From Persicaria tinctoria (taxonomy: Eukaryota > Streptophyta > Magnoliopsida > Caryophyllales > Polygonaceae): a stretch of 64,000 bases of DNA. Both the position numbers and the translations under genes were made by a program. Shown here one piece after another: positions 23,880-33,508 of the stretch. The notes below the pieces were generated by a model. That model saw only the letters and a program-made list of their open reading frames with translations, ran no database searches and was not told where the DNA came from. Position 1 is the stretch's first letter. The number at the start of each line of letters is the position of its first letter. The stretch is from NCBI GenBank assembly GCA_037127255.1, contig JBANSL010000012.1, positions 38,741,115 to 38,805,114 of the forward strand, given 5' to 3'.

Positions 23880-24745
23880 TAGTTGTGCAAAAATAAAGTA
23901 TTGATAACCAAAAATAAGAGCATGTTGTGCAATATATTATTAAGAAAGTATGAAATTATATTGAGAGAAAATAAGATTCTCGATTGTTGTGCAAAAATAA
24001 CCTATAGTTGAGCAAAAATAAGATAATGTTGAGCAAAATTTCATCAATCCCCCATTGTTGTGCAATTATTGTCTATTGATGAGCAAAAATAAAATCATGT
24101 TGTGCAATAATCTATTTAAAAAGTATAAAATTATATTTACAAAAAGTAAGATCATGTTGAGACACAATTTCACAAGTCTCAAATGTTGTACAAAAATAAA
24201 GTATTGATGAGCAAAAATAAGAGCATGTTGTGCAATAATTTATTGAGAAAGTGTGAAATTATATTGAGAGAAAATAAGATCATGTTGTGCAAAAATAACC
24301 TATAGTTGAGCAAAAATAAGATGATGTTGAGCAAAATTTCACCAATCCCCCATGTTGTGCAAAAATAACCTATAGTTGAGCAAAAATAAGATGATGTTGA
24401 GCAAAATTTCACCAATCCCCCATGTTGTGCAATTATTGTCTATTGATGAGCAAAAATAAGACCATGTTGTGCAATAATCTATTAAAAAAGTATAAAATTA
24501 TATTTACAAAAAGTAAGATCATGTTGAGACACAATTTCACAAATCTTGAATGTTTTGCAAAAATAAAGTACTGATGAGCAAAAATAAGAGCATGTTGTGC
24601 AATAATTTATTGAGAAAGTATGAAATTATATTGAGAGAAAATAAGATCACGTTGAGAATAATTTCACAAGTCTCGATTGTTGTGCAAAAATAATCTATTG
24701 TTGAGTAAAAATAAGATAATGTTGAGCAAATTCCCAATAACATAA
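23880..24745. repeat. Higher-order tandem array with TGTTGTGCAAAAATAA core
   Basis: Core units TTGTGCAAAAATAACCTA, GTTGAGCAAAAATAAGATGA and TGTTGTGCAATAATTTATTG alternate. A longer compound unit (about 24179-24535 compared with 24536-24743 and 23888-24175) contains AGTATGAAATTATATTGAGA and repeats nearly unchanged. No protein-coding frame is believable; short antisense ORFs here are repeat artefacts. Confidence 0.85.
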
Positions 24746-24769
24746 AACCTTAGTTAAACAGTGTCAGCA

Positions 24770-25530
24770 CATAGAAATTTCAGTAACACTTGTAACTAAT
24801 ATCACCACTACTTGTAACTAATATCAGTGTCAGCACTACTTTGAGCCTTAACCACCTAATGTCACAACATAGACTTCAAAATAAAAAAAAATACAAGGCT
24901 AGTGTTACCAATGCTTCAAACCACTCTAACCAACAGTGTCAACAATACTTTGGCCATTAACCACTTCTTGCCACCACTTACACTTCAAAATAAAAAAAAA
25001 TACAAGGCTAGTGTCACCACTACTTGTAACTGATATCAGTGTCAGCACTACTTTGGGCTTTGACCACCTAGTGTCGCCACATACACTTCAAAATCAAAAA
25101 ATCCAAAGGCTACTGTCCCCACTACTTGTAACTAATATCAGTGTCAGCACTACTTTGAGCCTTAATTAAGCAGCTAGTGTCACAACATAGACTTCAAAAT
25201 CAAAAAATACAAGGCTAGTGTCACCAATGCTTCAAACTACTCTAACCAACAGTGTCAACAATACTTTGGGCATTAACCACCTCTTGCCACCACATACATT
25301 TCAAAATCAAAAAATACAAGGCTAGTGTCCCCACTACTTGTAACTAATATTAGTGTCAGCACTACTTTGAACCTTAACCACCTAGTGTCACAACATAGAC
25401 TTCAAAATAAAAAAATACAAGGCTAGTGTCACCAATACTTCAAACTACTCTAACCAACAGTGTCAAAATAAAAAAATACAAGGCTAGTGTCACCACTACT
25501 TGTATATGAGTGCCAACACTACTTTGGGAT
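24770..25530. repeat. Tandem array, about 250-260 bp compound unit
   Basis: Each unit contains CACTACTTGTAACTAATATC, AGTGTCAGCACTACTTTG, CCACCTAGTGTCACAACATA, CAAAATAAAAAAATACAAGG and CTAACCAACAGTGTCAACAA in the same order. At least three compound copies follow each other with point changes and deletions. Confidence 0.85.
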
Positions 25531-25884
25531 GCACAAACGCGCGGGATTACGTATAAGGTATGAAATTTCGCATGCTCTCATACAGTTTAAGGGGGAATAT
25601 TATATCTAAAATGTAGAATTTTTTCTCTGAATTTTTTTAAAAATAAGTTCCATTTTTGTTTCAAATCCAGCCACGATATATGAGCAAATTCATATATGAC
25701 GTAGTTAATGGTATTAAAGATGACACTAGAGTTGTGCAACTGTAAACTACAATTGTGCAATTGTAAAATTATGACGTCGTTAATGGTATTAAAGATGACA
25801 AGATGAATAGTTACACTTGTGCAACTCTAAAGTGCAGTTGTGCAACTATTAATTTCCTGAATAACAATCTGAAATTGAATAAAT

Positions 25885-25963
25885 AGATCTAGGTGGAGTC
25901 GAACCACCAACCTTCTGAACAATTATTTGTCCAGATGCTCTTTTCTATTTGAGCTTATAGATC
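25885..25963 (-). pseudogene. tRNA-like sequence (decayed tRNA or SINE head)
   Basis: On the minus strand a 79-nt stretch can fold as a tRNA. There is a 7-bp acceptor stem AGATCTA/TAGATCT, a D stem GCTC/GAGC preceded by TA, and a perfect T arm GGTGG-TTCGACT-CCACC with the box B-like GGTTCGACTCC. The anticodon arm TCTGGA...TTCAGA encloses about 10 nt instead of 7, and the D loop lacks GG. It is therefore not a normal functional tRNA. There is no CCA and no obvious SINE body. Confidence 0.55.
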
Positions 25964-26273
25964 TTAGTGCTAGGATATGTTTATAAATTGTAAAAATAAT
26001 ATTATAAAATGCACAAAAAAATAATTTCTTAGATTGCATTACATCGTGCCACTCTTCCTCTACCATTGAGCTCAAAGGCTTTTAAAACTCAATAAGCACT
26101 AGAAAATCTCAATAATACCGTGTTTCAACACATCCAATCTTGAAAATTAGAAAATAGCTGCTATAACTAAAATATCCAAGCTTTAGAATATACATAGATA
26201 CAAATGATCAAAGTACTGTATATGAAAAAGTATTTAAGCATTAATGAACACATACATCACCATATTCAATCTA

Positions 26274-26540
26274 CTCTGTAAAACAGTAAACAGAAAATAG
26301 AAATCTGTATTCTGTAAAACATATTTTGAGAAATCTGTTTTCTGTAAAACAGAAATCTGTAAAATCCGTTAACACAAATTTCTGTAAAACAGAAATCAAT
26401 CTGATAAATCTGTAAAATCAGTTTGAAACTCAATCAATCTGTAAAATCTGTTAACAGATTTTGAGAAATCTGTTTTCTGTAAAACAGAAATCAGAAAACA
26501 AAAATATGTTTTCTGTAAAACAGATTTCCAAAATCTGTAA
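26274..26540. repeat. Simple repeat built on TCTGTAAAACAGAAAT
   Basis: About ten variants of TCTGTTTTCTGTAAAACAGA and AATCTGTAAAATCTGTT. CTGTTTTCTGTAAAACAG-type units are themselves nearly self-complementary (CTGTTTT / AAAACAG). Confidence 0.85.
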
Positions 26541-27059
26541 TTCAAATTGGAACTTGTCTCAACAGAACTAGGGGAAAAAAAGACCACTTGGTCCATTTGA
26601 AGGTAAAACTAGCAACATCAAAATGTACTAGGAGGATAATGAAGCTTAATGAATAAATTGTAGAATACAACACAGAATGCATGACATCCAGTGAATGAAA
26701 ACACATCCACACACAATAAATCATCACAGCTAAACACAAATTCAAATCCTTCACAAGAGTAAGAACATAAATGTATAAAAAAGAACTGCAAACAAATTCA
26801 AGAATGAAAGCTTTAAACAAATATATCAGTGAGCAACAAAGGCATATCAGTGAGCAATTAGAAACAATTCAATATAGAAAGCATTGAAGGAAACTCGACA
26901 TCGCTCAATTTTTTACACCATCGACTATTCAGAAATCCAATTGTAACCTAGGGCGAATGAAATCGAACGAAATGGACAAAACCTAGGGCGAAATGGACAA
27001 TAAAATCAACATAAACAAACTTAATCCAAAACCCTAGCACGAGAAAGTTAGCAAAAAGA

Positions 27060-27383
27060 AGCGAAATTGATACCTGAGCTGCTGGATGACGACATTGAAG
27101 CAAACGACGAAAACTCCGAACTTTAGCAAAGCAAGGAAGAACAATCGACCGAACCAAGCCGGAAAACGCACGACGAACAAAGCCGGATCGATTGCATCGT
27201 CCTCGTCGAGCACAGGAGGACGACCTCTAGAGACGGAGGAAGATGGACGGCAAGGAAGAGGCGGTGACAGGGAGGGAAGAGATAAGCGATGACATCGTCC
27301 TCGTCGAGCACAGGAGAGGAGGAGCGTGCGGCGGCGGCGGCAGCGAATAGGAGGAGACTCGCCGCCATCGGAGCCTTATCCGG

Positions 27384-27449
<66 letters not shown>

Positions 27450-27470
27450 AGATCGAGAGGGCAAGAGGAT
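27060..27470 (-). pseudogene. Gene-like GC-rich segment with (GA)n leader, Mutator-like element right end
   Basis: On the minus strand a long CT/GA run (plus strand about 27388-27447) precedes an ATG at about 27375 that opens MAASLLLFAAAAAARSSSPV followed by LDEDD. A 23-bp block CGTCCTCGTCGAGCACAGGA occurs twice (27198 and 27296), as if duplicated. The layout looks like a captured plant promoter and first exon. I do not recognise the protein, and continuation or splicing cannot be established. Confidence 0.4.
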
Positions 27471-27637
27471 TTGGAAGACAGAAAAAAATGTCCGTACAAT
27501 CCGAGAATAAGTATATATAGCGGCTATTTTTCTAAATTGTCCAAACCCGTGGCTATTTTGCAAATACGTCCAAATAAAGTGCCTGTTTTGCAAATTTTTT
27601 CAGGGTTTTATTCATTCAATTTCATACACAATTCATA

Positions 27638-27673
<36 letters not shown>

Positions 27674-28255
27674 TGGCAAGAGGAGAGAAGGAGTTGAGAG
27701 ACGAGTTGTCTTCGATCGGTTGTAAGCTTTCTTTTATATTTATTTAATGCAAAGTTATTTCCTTTTATTATTGATGAGTCTATTGATGATAAAGAGCGAG
27801 TAGTCACCCAACTTATAGGGTCGGGGTGAGCCCGACGGTAGCCATGTGAGGTGATGCGATAAAGGTACAATCTTTTGATGCAATTCGTCTTCTATCTCTA
27901 TGAGCATGATTCTTTTGCGAAAGTTGAAGGTGATCCATGTTTGTGTTATTGAAGTAAAAGTGATCTTAATGCAACTCGGATTAATTATGTGAAAAAGGGT
28001 TAGTAACAATTAGGGTTTATGCGAAAGCCTCTATATTCCTATTTGTTAATAACGAAAGTTATTTGATGAAAAGCATGATCTTTTATGCCTTTATGTGTTA
28101 TTTTGCATGGTTTTCATTGTGGTGTTCAAACCCTGATTATGGAAGTCTTTTAATTTATTGAATTTCCCACAATTTTCGTGTTGCTTCTGTTTTATTTCTG
28201 TCATTGCAAAGGTCACGTTTTTACACTGCAAATCACTCGACATTGCCTGAATTCT

Positions 28256-28410
28256 ACTCGACGTCGAGTAGGTCTAGTCGACGTCGAGTACACTGTGTTA
28301 CTCGACTTGCTTATTTTTGCTTCGTTTTCGTTTCTGTTTGCTTCTGTTACAGTTTTTGATCGACTGTGTGGTCGGCGTCGAGGACACTGGTTGACGTCGA
28401 GGACTCTTCT
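28256..28410 (+). repeat. Palindromic motif cluster in the distal part of the 5' LTR
   Basis: A perfect 14-bp palindrome ACTCGACGTCGAGT is at 28256-28269, followed by AGTCGACGTCGAGTAC, GGTCGGCGTCGAGGAC and GGTTGACGTCGAGGAC. This shows the motif on both sides of the LTR, not only in U3. Confidence 0.85.
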
Positions 28411-28584
28411 GGACGAATTCGAGAGGATTTTGGAACTGAAAAGGCGGGCGCTGACACGCTTCCTCGTGGATCGATCCTGACTACCTTCTACTATAGCGGG
28501 AGGAAGTCTTGTAATTAATTTGCGGAGATCAGGGAGTCGAATTTGAGATTTATATTTCATACTTGATTTTCCTCCTAACAAATT

Positions 28585-28602
28585 TGGCGTCGTTGCCGGG
28601 GA
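28585..28602 (+). promoter_or_regulatory. tRNA primer-binding site
   Basis: TGGCGTCGTTGCCGGGGA lies 4 bp after the LTR end. This is the Athila/Tat-type site (usual form TGGCGCCGTTGCCGGGGA) with one C-to-T change. It fixes the plus-strand orientation of the element. Confidence 0.85.
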
Positions 28603-28687
28603 AGCTATCAATCGCGCCCTTTTTAGTTCTATTTCCTTTCTTTATATTTGTTTTTATTTTTAATTCCTTTTTACTTGTTTTTTCTTT

Positions 28688-29857
28688 TTGCTTTTCAGGT
28701 GCATGCAAAGAACTGATCGCACGCCTATAGACTCAATTCTCGAGCCTGAGCGGTTTTTCCATCTTCAGCAAAGGCTTAGGAGGAGACTCATGTCAACATC
28801 CGACAACGAGAATGCGGGCCCGCTCACACCTGCACAAGAGCTTGCGCAACTCCGCCAACAAATTGAGGCATTCCCAACCAGAGAAGCTGAACACGCCCGA
28901 CGAGAGGCGTAATATGCACATAATCAACAACGGTGGGAGGCAAGGGTAGATCGCGAGATCAATGTGAGAAGGGAACTTGAGGAGCGGGTTGGGCACATCC
29001 CATCCAACGCTAAGGAATATCCGCATCTTACTTTGGAAGTTCCAGAATCAGCGATCATTCTTCCCGCTATTAACTTTGAAATTCGTCCTTCTTTTATTAC
29101 TGATATTAGAAGGAGTCAATTTAGGGGAAGAATAAATGAATGTTCTTTAGAGCATGTCACTACTTTTATAGACTTATACGAAGCTATAACTGATGGTGTC
29201 AATCTTGAATATCTAAAACTAAAGGCTTTTCATTGGTCCCTTGCAGGAATAGCCCAACAATGGCTGGAAGGATTGCCTGCATGATCAATTCGCACTTGGA
29301 ATGAGCTACAGGACCTGTTCCTCAACATGTTCTTTCCTCTTGCAAAGACAGCTGCCCTCAGACAACAAATCATGACTTTCAGACAAAAGCCAGGAGAACC
29401 ACTAGCACAAGTCTGGGAGCGCTACAAAAGGCTTCTGAAATCTTTTCCTACTCATGGCCAGCCGCCCTACGTCATCCAGGAGATCATCTTCAACTGCCTG
29501 GATGCGCCTACTAAAGTTAGGATCAACAACTACACCAACTATGAGTATCTTGGATACACTCCACGCCGAGCATGAGAGGTATTTGAGACATTGGCTAACT
29601 ACGACAACACATATGGGACTTCTGTGGCCGCTTCTGGCGAAAGGTATGAAAGGCCTGCCCCATCTATGCCGTTGTATGTGCTACCTAAAGAAGTTGATCC
29701 AGGCGTCAGGGACCAGTTTCACAACGATCGGGTACGTCGCCTTACCAAACAAGTTAAATTCATCTCTAAAGATAAACCTTGTTTGGAATGTGGATCAACA
29801 CTACTGCGTGCCCACACGTCGATCAAGTACATCAAGGAGAGACCCGCGAAGAGGTAA
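28688..29857 (+). pseudogene. Decayed gag of the gypsy-like element (copy 1)
   Basis: One frame carries a Ty3-type gag through three internal stops (TAA 28910, TGA 29282, TGA 29573) to a stop at 29857. Recognisable parts are the capsid core FHWSLAGIAQQWLEGLPA, an MFFPLAKTAALRQQIMTFRQ segment and ERYKRLLKSFPTHGQPPY, then a CLECGS zinc-knuckle remnant. It aligns throughout with the better-kept gag of copy 2. The stops mean this copy cannot make its own coat protein. Confidence 0.85.
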
Positions 29858-30008
29858 GGTATGCTAGGGACACTACTCAGGGCCACACCAGAATCAAAAC
29901 TGGAGTTACTATCGCCAGCCCCAGCATCAGAATCCCCCTCCCTATAGAACCCCTGGTCACCCTAACAGAGAAGGTAAGAAGGATGACCTACAGACCATCC
30001 TTGAGAAA

Positions 30009-31244
30009 ATGCGGAGGAACCATTCAGACACCAAGCAGTCCATCAATTCCATCTACACTCACATGCATGGTGTCAACTCTAGGCTTGGGGAAATTAATAT
30101 ATGGCGGAAATCAATGGAAACACAGATTGGTCAAATGGCAGCATCCGTCCCTAGACAGTCAGGTACGCTCCCTGGATCTTCTGAACCCAACCCTAAGGGC
30201 AAATATGCGGGGCAAGTAGCTACCATGAATCTAAGGAGTGGGCGTCAAACACGAGCGCCCGAACAAAGCACGGAGGGAGAAGCTACTGAGGAGTACTCGA
30301 CATCGAGTATACCAGTCGATGTCGACCAGCATCTACTCGACGTCGAGGACCCCCTACTCGAAGTCGACCAGAACGTTGCGCCCAACCCGAAGTCGACTAC
30401 AGTAGTCGATGTCGACCAGACCATACTCGACGTCGACCAGACCATACTCGACGTCGACCAACCTGTGCTCGACGTCGAAATAACCTCAGCACCTCCGACA
30501 AAGAAGAAGCTGCCTTTCGCGACAAAATCTCTAAAGGATTCAACAGAGAAGAAATTTCAGCGTTTCATCAAGATGCTTCAAAGGCTCAATATCACAATAC
30601 CCTTCACAGAAGCTCTTAATGAGATACCATCTTATGTAAAACGGTCAATGGCAGAGATCGCAGAGCAATGCAGCCAGATGGACCTATTAGAGAAAAGGCT
30701 AGATCCAGGCAAGTTTGCTATAACCATTGGATTTGGTCAATACAGATTTAATGCTTTATGTGACTTGGGAGTCAGTGTGAGTATAATGCCTTTATCAATC
30801 TGGTCCAAGATTAAGATAGGGGCCCTAGAGCCCGTAGATGCTAAGCTTTATATGGCAAACAACACGGTGGTCATCCCAACAGGCATGGTGGACAATGTGC
30901 CAGTACAAGTGAGTAAGTTCTTTGTCCCTGCTGATTTCTTAGTTATTGATATGGCAGAGGACCCTGCTTGTCCAGTTATTCTAGGAAGGCCCTTCTTGGC
31001 GACGGTGGATGCCAACATAAGCGTAAGGAAGGGAGTACTCACTTTCAACATCAGCGATGAGGTAATTGAGTATTCCTTTAATAAAACTGAAAGACATACA
31101 TGTCCCATGGAAGAGGTCAAATCTATCTCAGACATATATGACCCCCGAGGAGCTAGAGAAGCGAGCTATAGAAGCCCAGGTGGAGGAGATCATGGCAATT
31201 CTGAACGAGGAGACAAACGATTTACTCGACGTCGACCAAGGTAA
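30009..31244 (+). CDS. Gag C-terminus and aspartic protease ORF, 411 aa (copy 1)
   Basis: Open for 411 codons. Residues about 1-80 are the end of gag (KSMETQIGQMAASVPRQSG, MNLRSGRQTR). Residues about 95-160 are an acidic repeat linker with LLDVEDPLLEVDQ and TILDVDQTILDVDQPVLDVE, written in DNA by the palindromic motif. Then comes a retroviral-type protease: CDLGVSVSIMPLSI (active-site D) and PVILGRPFLATVDANI. The catalytic triad reads DLG rather than DTG/DSG, as in Athila/Tat elements, with V where copy 2 has A. The frame ends without entering reverse transcriptase. It lies in a different frame from gag, so separate translation is doubtful. Confidence 0.8.
   Translation: MRRNHSDTKQSINSIYTHMHGVNSRLGEINIWRKSMETQIGQMAASVPRQSGTLPGSSEPNPKGKYAGQVATMNLRSGRQTRAPEQSTEGEATEEYSTSSIPVDVDQHLLDVEDPLLEVDQNVAPNPKSTTVVDVDQTILDVDQTILDVDQPVLDVEITSAPPTKKKLPFATKSLKDSTEKKFQRFIKMLQRLNITIPFTEALNEIPSYVKRSMAEIAEQCSQMDLLEKRLDPGKFAITIGFGQYRFNALCDLGVSVSIMPLSIWSKIKIGALEPVDAKLYMANNTVVIPTGMVDNVPVQVSKFFVPADFLVIDMAEDPACPVILGRPFLATVDANISVRKGVLTFNISDEVIEYSFNKTERHTCPMEEVKSISDIYDPRGAREASYRSPGGGDHGNSERGDKRFTRRRPR
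30293..30480 (+). repeat. Dense palindromic motif cluster inside the protease ORF linker
   Basis: Nine motif variants within 190 bp (for example ACTCGACATCGAGTA, AGTCGATGTCGACC, ACTCGACGTCGAGG, ACTCGACGTCGACC twice, GCTCGACGTCGA). In frame they encode repeated L/V-D-V-D/E-Q. The motif thus serves as coding repeat here and as non-coding repeat in the LTRs. Confidence 0.9.
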
Positions 31245-31510
31245 GTCGATGTCGACTAATTTTTATTCAGAATCGTTGCAGGTACTAAGTATGGGGTCGA
31301 TGTCGACCAGAAGTACTCGACGTCGAGTACTCTAGTCGACGTCGACCAGATCCCGAGCCCTTCATCGACTACGCCAGCATCGAGTAAGCCACCCGAGGCC
31401 GAGAAGTACTCGACGTCGACCAACCGCCTTCCTCCTCCTCTAGGAGCAGTCCACCAGACGCAGGAATGTACTCGACGTCGAGTACTTCTACTCGACGTGG
31501 AGTAGAACCT
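31222..31510 (+). repeat. Palindromic motif cluster after the protease
   Basis: Contains a 20-bp perfect palindrome AGTACTCGACGTCGAGTACT (31312-31331) and an 18-bp one GTACTCGACGTCGAGTAC (31468-31485), plus several half-diverged copies ending GTCGACC. The cluster occupies the place where reverse transcriptase and the integrase core would be in an autonomous element. Confidence 0.9.
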
Positions 31511-31540
31511 GAAGTCCCGAAAGATGATTTCGCAACGGTA

Positions 31541-31840
31541 AGCCAAGGTACTGACATCTCTTCCCCTATTTCAATTAAAGATTTATCTATACATGTGAGA
31601 GGTTTGCCTTGGTATGTGCGATTGTGCAAGGTTTCCGATGACGATCCAAAGGATTATGAGGTAGGAGACATGGTCTATGTCTCTAAATCAAAGGATCATT
31701 GGTTTCCTAACAAATTCACCAAGAAGAAGATGGGACCCTTCACTGTGAACAAGATCCATTCAGGAGCACTACAACTGATGGAAAAAAATGGAGTCTTGTT
31801 TGAAGCCCAGGCTACATGGGCCCTGCAAATGCCTCCTTGA
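31541..31840 (+). pseudogene. Integrase C-terminal tail remnant
   Basis: The frame ending at 31840 encodes YEVGDMVYVSKSKDHWFPNK, KKKMGPFTVNKIHSGALQLM and KNGVLFEAQ. This is the C-terminal (GPF/YxV-type) module of a gypsy integrase. The upstream core domain is absent, so an internal deletion joined protease-proximal sequence to this tail. Confidence 0.7.
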
Positions 31841-32005
31841 TCTTAACGGAGAAAGTCGGCCTAGCGGCTATAAAGTCTAGAGTATGTAAATAAGACTTTG
31901 AATTTTTGAGATTTTTGGACATTGTTGTTTTTGGTTTTTTTTTTAAAGTTTTTCTATTGTGGATATTTTCCGTCTAACGGATCTTGCAGGTAAGAGAAGC
32001 TACAG

Positions 32006-32180
32006 ACTTACTCGACGTCGAGTAAGTTACTCGACATCGACCACATATCTCGAGCAGAAAGGAGCATGTGGTCGAGAGGATCACCCTGGAGGTTTCACTG
32101 TACTCGAAGTCGAGTAAGCGTACTTGAAGTCAACCACACCTACTCAAAGTCGACCAGATCTTCCTCGGTGTCGACTACCT
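32006..32180 (+). repeat. Palindromic motif cluster in the 3' non-coding zone
   Basis: A 22-bp perfect palindrome at 32006-32027 (core TTACTCGACGTCGAGTAA), then ACTCGACATCGACC, ACTCGAAGTCGAGTA and CTCAAAGTCGACC. Just downstream (about 32262-32300) lies GTGAGGACACTGTAATG followed by AAGTATGGGGTGGGGGAAG, a polypurine-like stretch also kept in copy 2. Confidence 0.85.
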
Positions 32181-33508
32181 CTGCAACATCAATGTCACTT
32201 GATTTCCGACGATCAGCACACCTGTCTAGTGAGTTTCTTTCTTTACCCTTATTTTTATACAGTGAGGACACTGTAATGTTTAAGTATGGGGTGGGGGAAG
32301 GGCTTACTTTGTGCCTATTTGATTTTATTTGACATTATGTGTGCATATTTAAAGCTTAATTCTTGAATTGCTTATACATGGCTATTTTGGAATTCATTAT
32401 ATATTTATGTGCTTACATGCATGTTTTCCAAAGTTTGAAAAAAATGACCCCCATTGAAAATTTTGATAAGTGTCATGGAAGCTTTATTGAACTCGACGAT
32501 GCAAAATTGGATTCATTAGAGATATAGCATGAAATTGCCTAGTAAAGAGAAGTCACAATGAAGTGCATATTTTCTTGAAAACCATGAAAGGAGGTAAAAC
32601 TTGAAATTGCTTTTGACATGTTGCATGATAAGAGGATGGAGGACTTTATATTTCCATATAATGCTCATATGTTTATATTCCTTAGCCTTACCTATGCTTA
32701 TGCATCACAAAAGCCATATTGAGCCTTATTTCATATTTTGCTCCACATGATCTAAATATTGCCCATTCTTTACCTTATTTCATATCCGGGGATTATGTTG
32801 AGAATGATGTTACATTATGGAGATTATTATATGGTGTTTGTGTTGTTTTTATATATCATTATTAGAGTTTTACAGGAAATTGAAAAAAATATATTATGGA
32901 AAATTTAATGAGTGAAAGAAAATCCGATCACTTCAGGAGATAAAGGTAGATCGACCTACTCGCTGAGATAATAGTTCGGCGAGATGGGACACACAAGTGA
33001 GGAGTCCGAAGCACTAAGTATCCGGGGCCATTCATGACACCCATGTTTGCGACTCGCGAGAAGGCACTGCTGAGGTTAGAGAGGTAAAAGCATAATATTG
33101 AAAAAAGCAATGAGCGATGAGAGAAATGTGATGATTCTTAGAAAGAAGGAATATGGTATGAAAATTTGGAAAGTACTCCATTTCCCCGGATTATTAGCAC
33201 AACATGGCCAAAAATTGCTCACCTTTAGCCTTTTACCCGTCTACTTCTTCATGAGCTTAATTAAAGTCCTCTTGATTATTAATGCTTTGTCACTTATGAA
33301 TTGTTTTGCATAACCCTTCTTTTGTGAGTAGATGTTGCTTTTTATTGCACATGCATGGATTTGTGACACTAGTACCTTTTCGTGGATAGTAGTTGAGTGC
33401 AGGGTTATATGGCAATGAATTTAAGATGTTGAGAGTTTTGATTTCTTCCCCTGTATGACAATTAAAAGTATTGTTTGAGGACAAGGAAGCTTAAGTATAT
33501 GAGGTGTT

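Larger units (their letters stand above)
20871..27602. mobile_element. Mutator-like element (non-autonomous, about 6.7 kb) nested in the 5' LTR
   Basis: Long terminal inverted repeats of about 90-100 bp. The left end begins GGGCATTTTGCAAAATGGCC and includes GCGAAATAGCCACG and GTGAAATAGCCGC. The right end read in reverse has TTTGCAAAACAGGCAC, TTTGCAAAATAGCCACG and GAAAAATAGCCGC. The target duplication GGGTTTTA (20863-20870 and 27603-27610; 9 bp with one mismatch) fits the 9-bp Mutator rule. No transposase is found. The interior is almost wholly private repeats plus a gene-like GA-rich segment near the right end. Confidence 0.85.
19980..28580 (+). repeat. 5' LTR of copy 1, interrupted 20871-27602
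   Basis: Starts TGTTGTGAGCCTAATTTGCC at 19980 and ends near CCTCCTAACA at about 28580, just before the primer-binding site. Without the inserted Mutator-like element and its duplicated target bases it is about 1.85 kb. It contains a TATA box (CCTATAAATAGAGCC at about 20838). Palindromic motif clusters lie on both sides of the insertion (20371-20600; 28256-28410). A (GA)n run lies near 27641-27669. Confidence 0.8.

Noticed and set aside
31256..31546. Minus-strand ORFs with STSSRSTRRRV repeats
   Set aside because: Opposite-strand readings of the palindromic motif within the retroelement.
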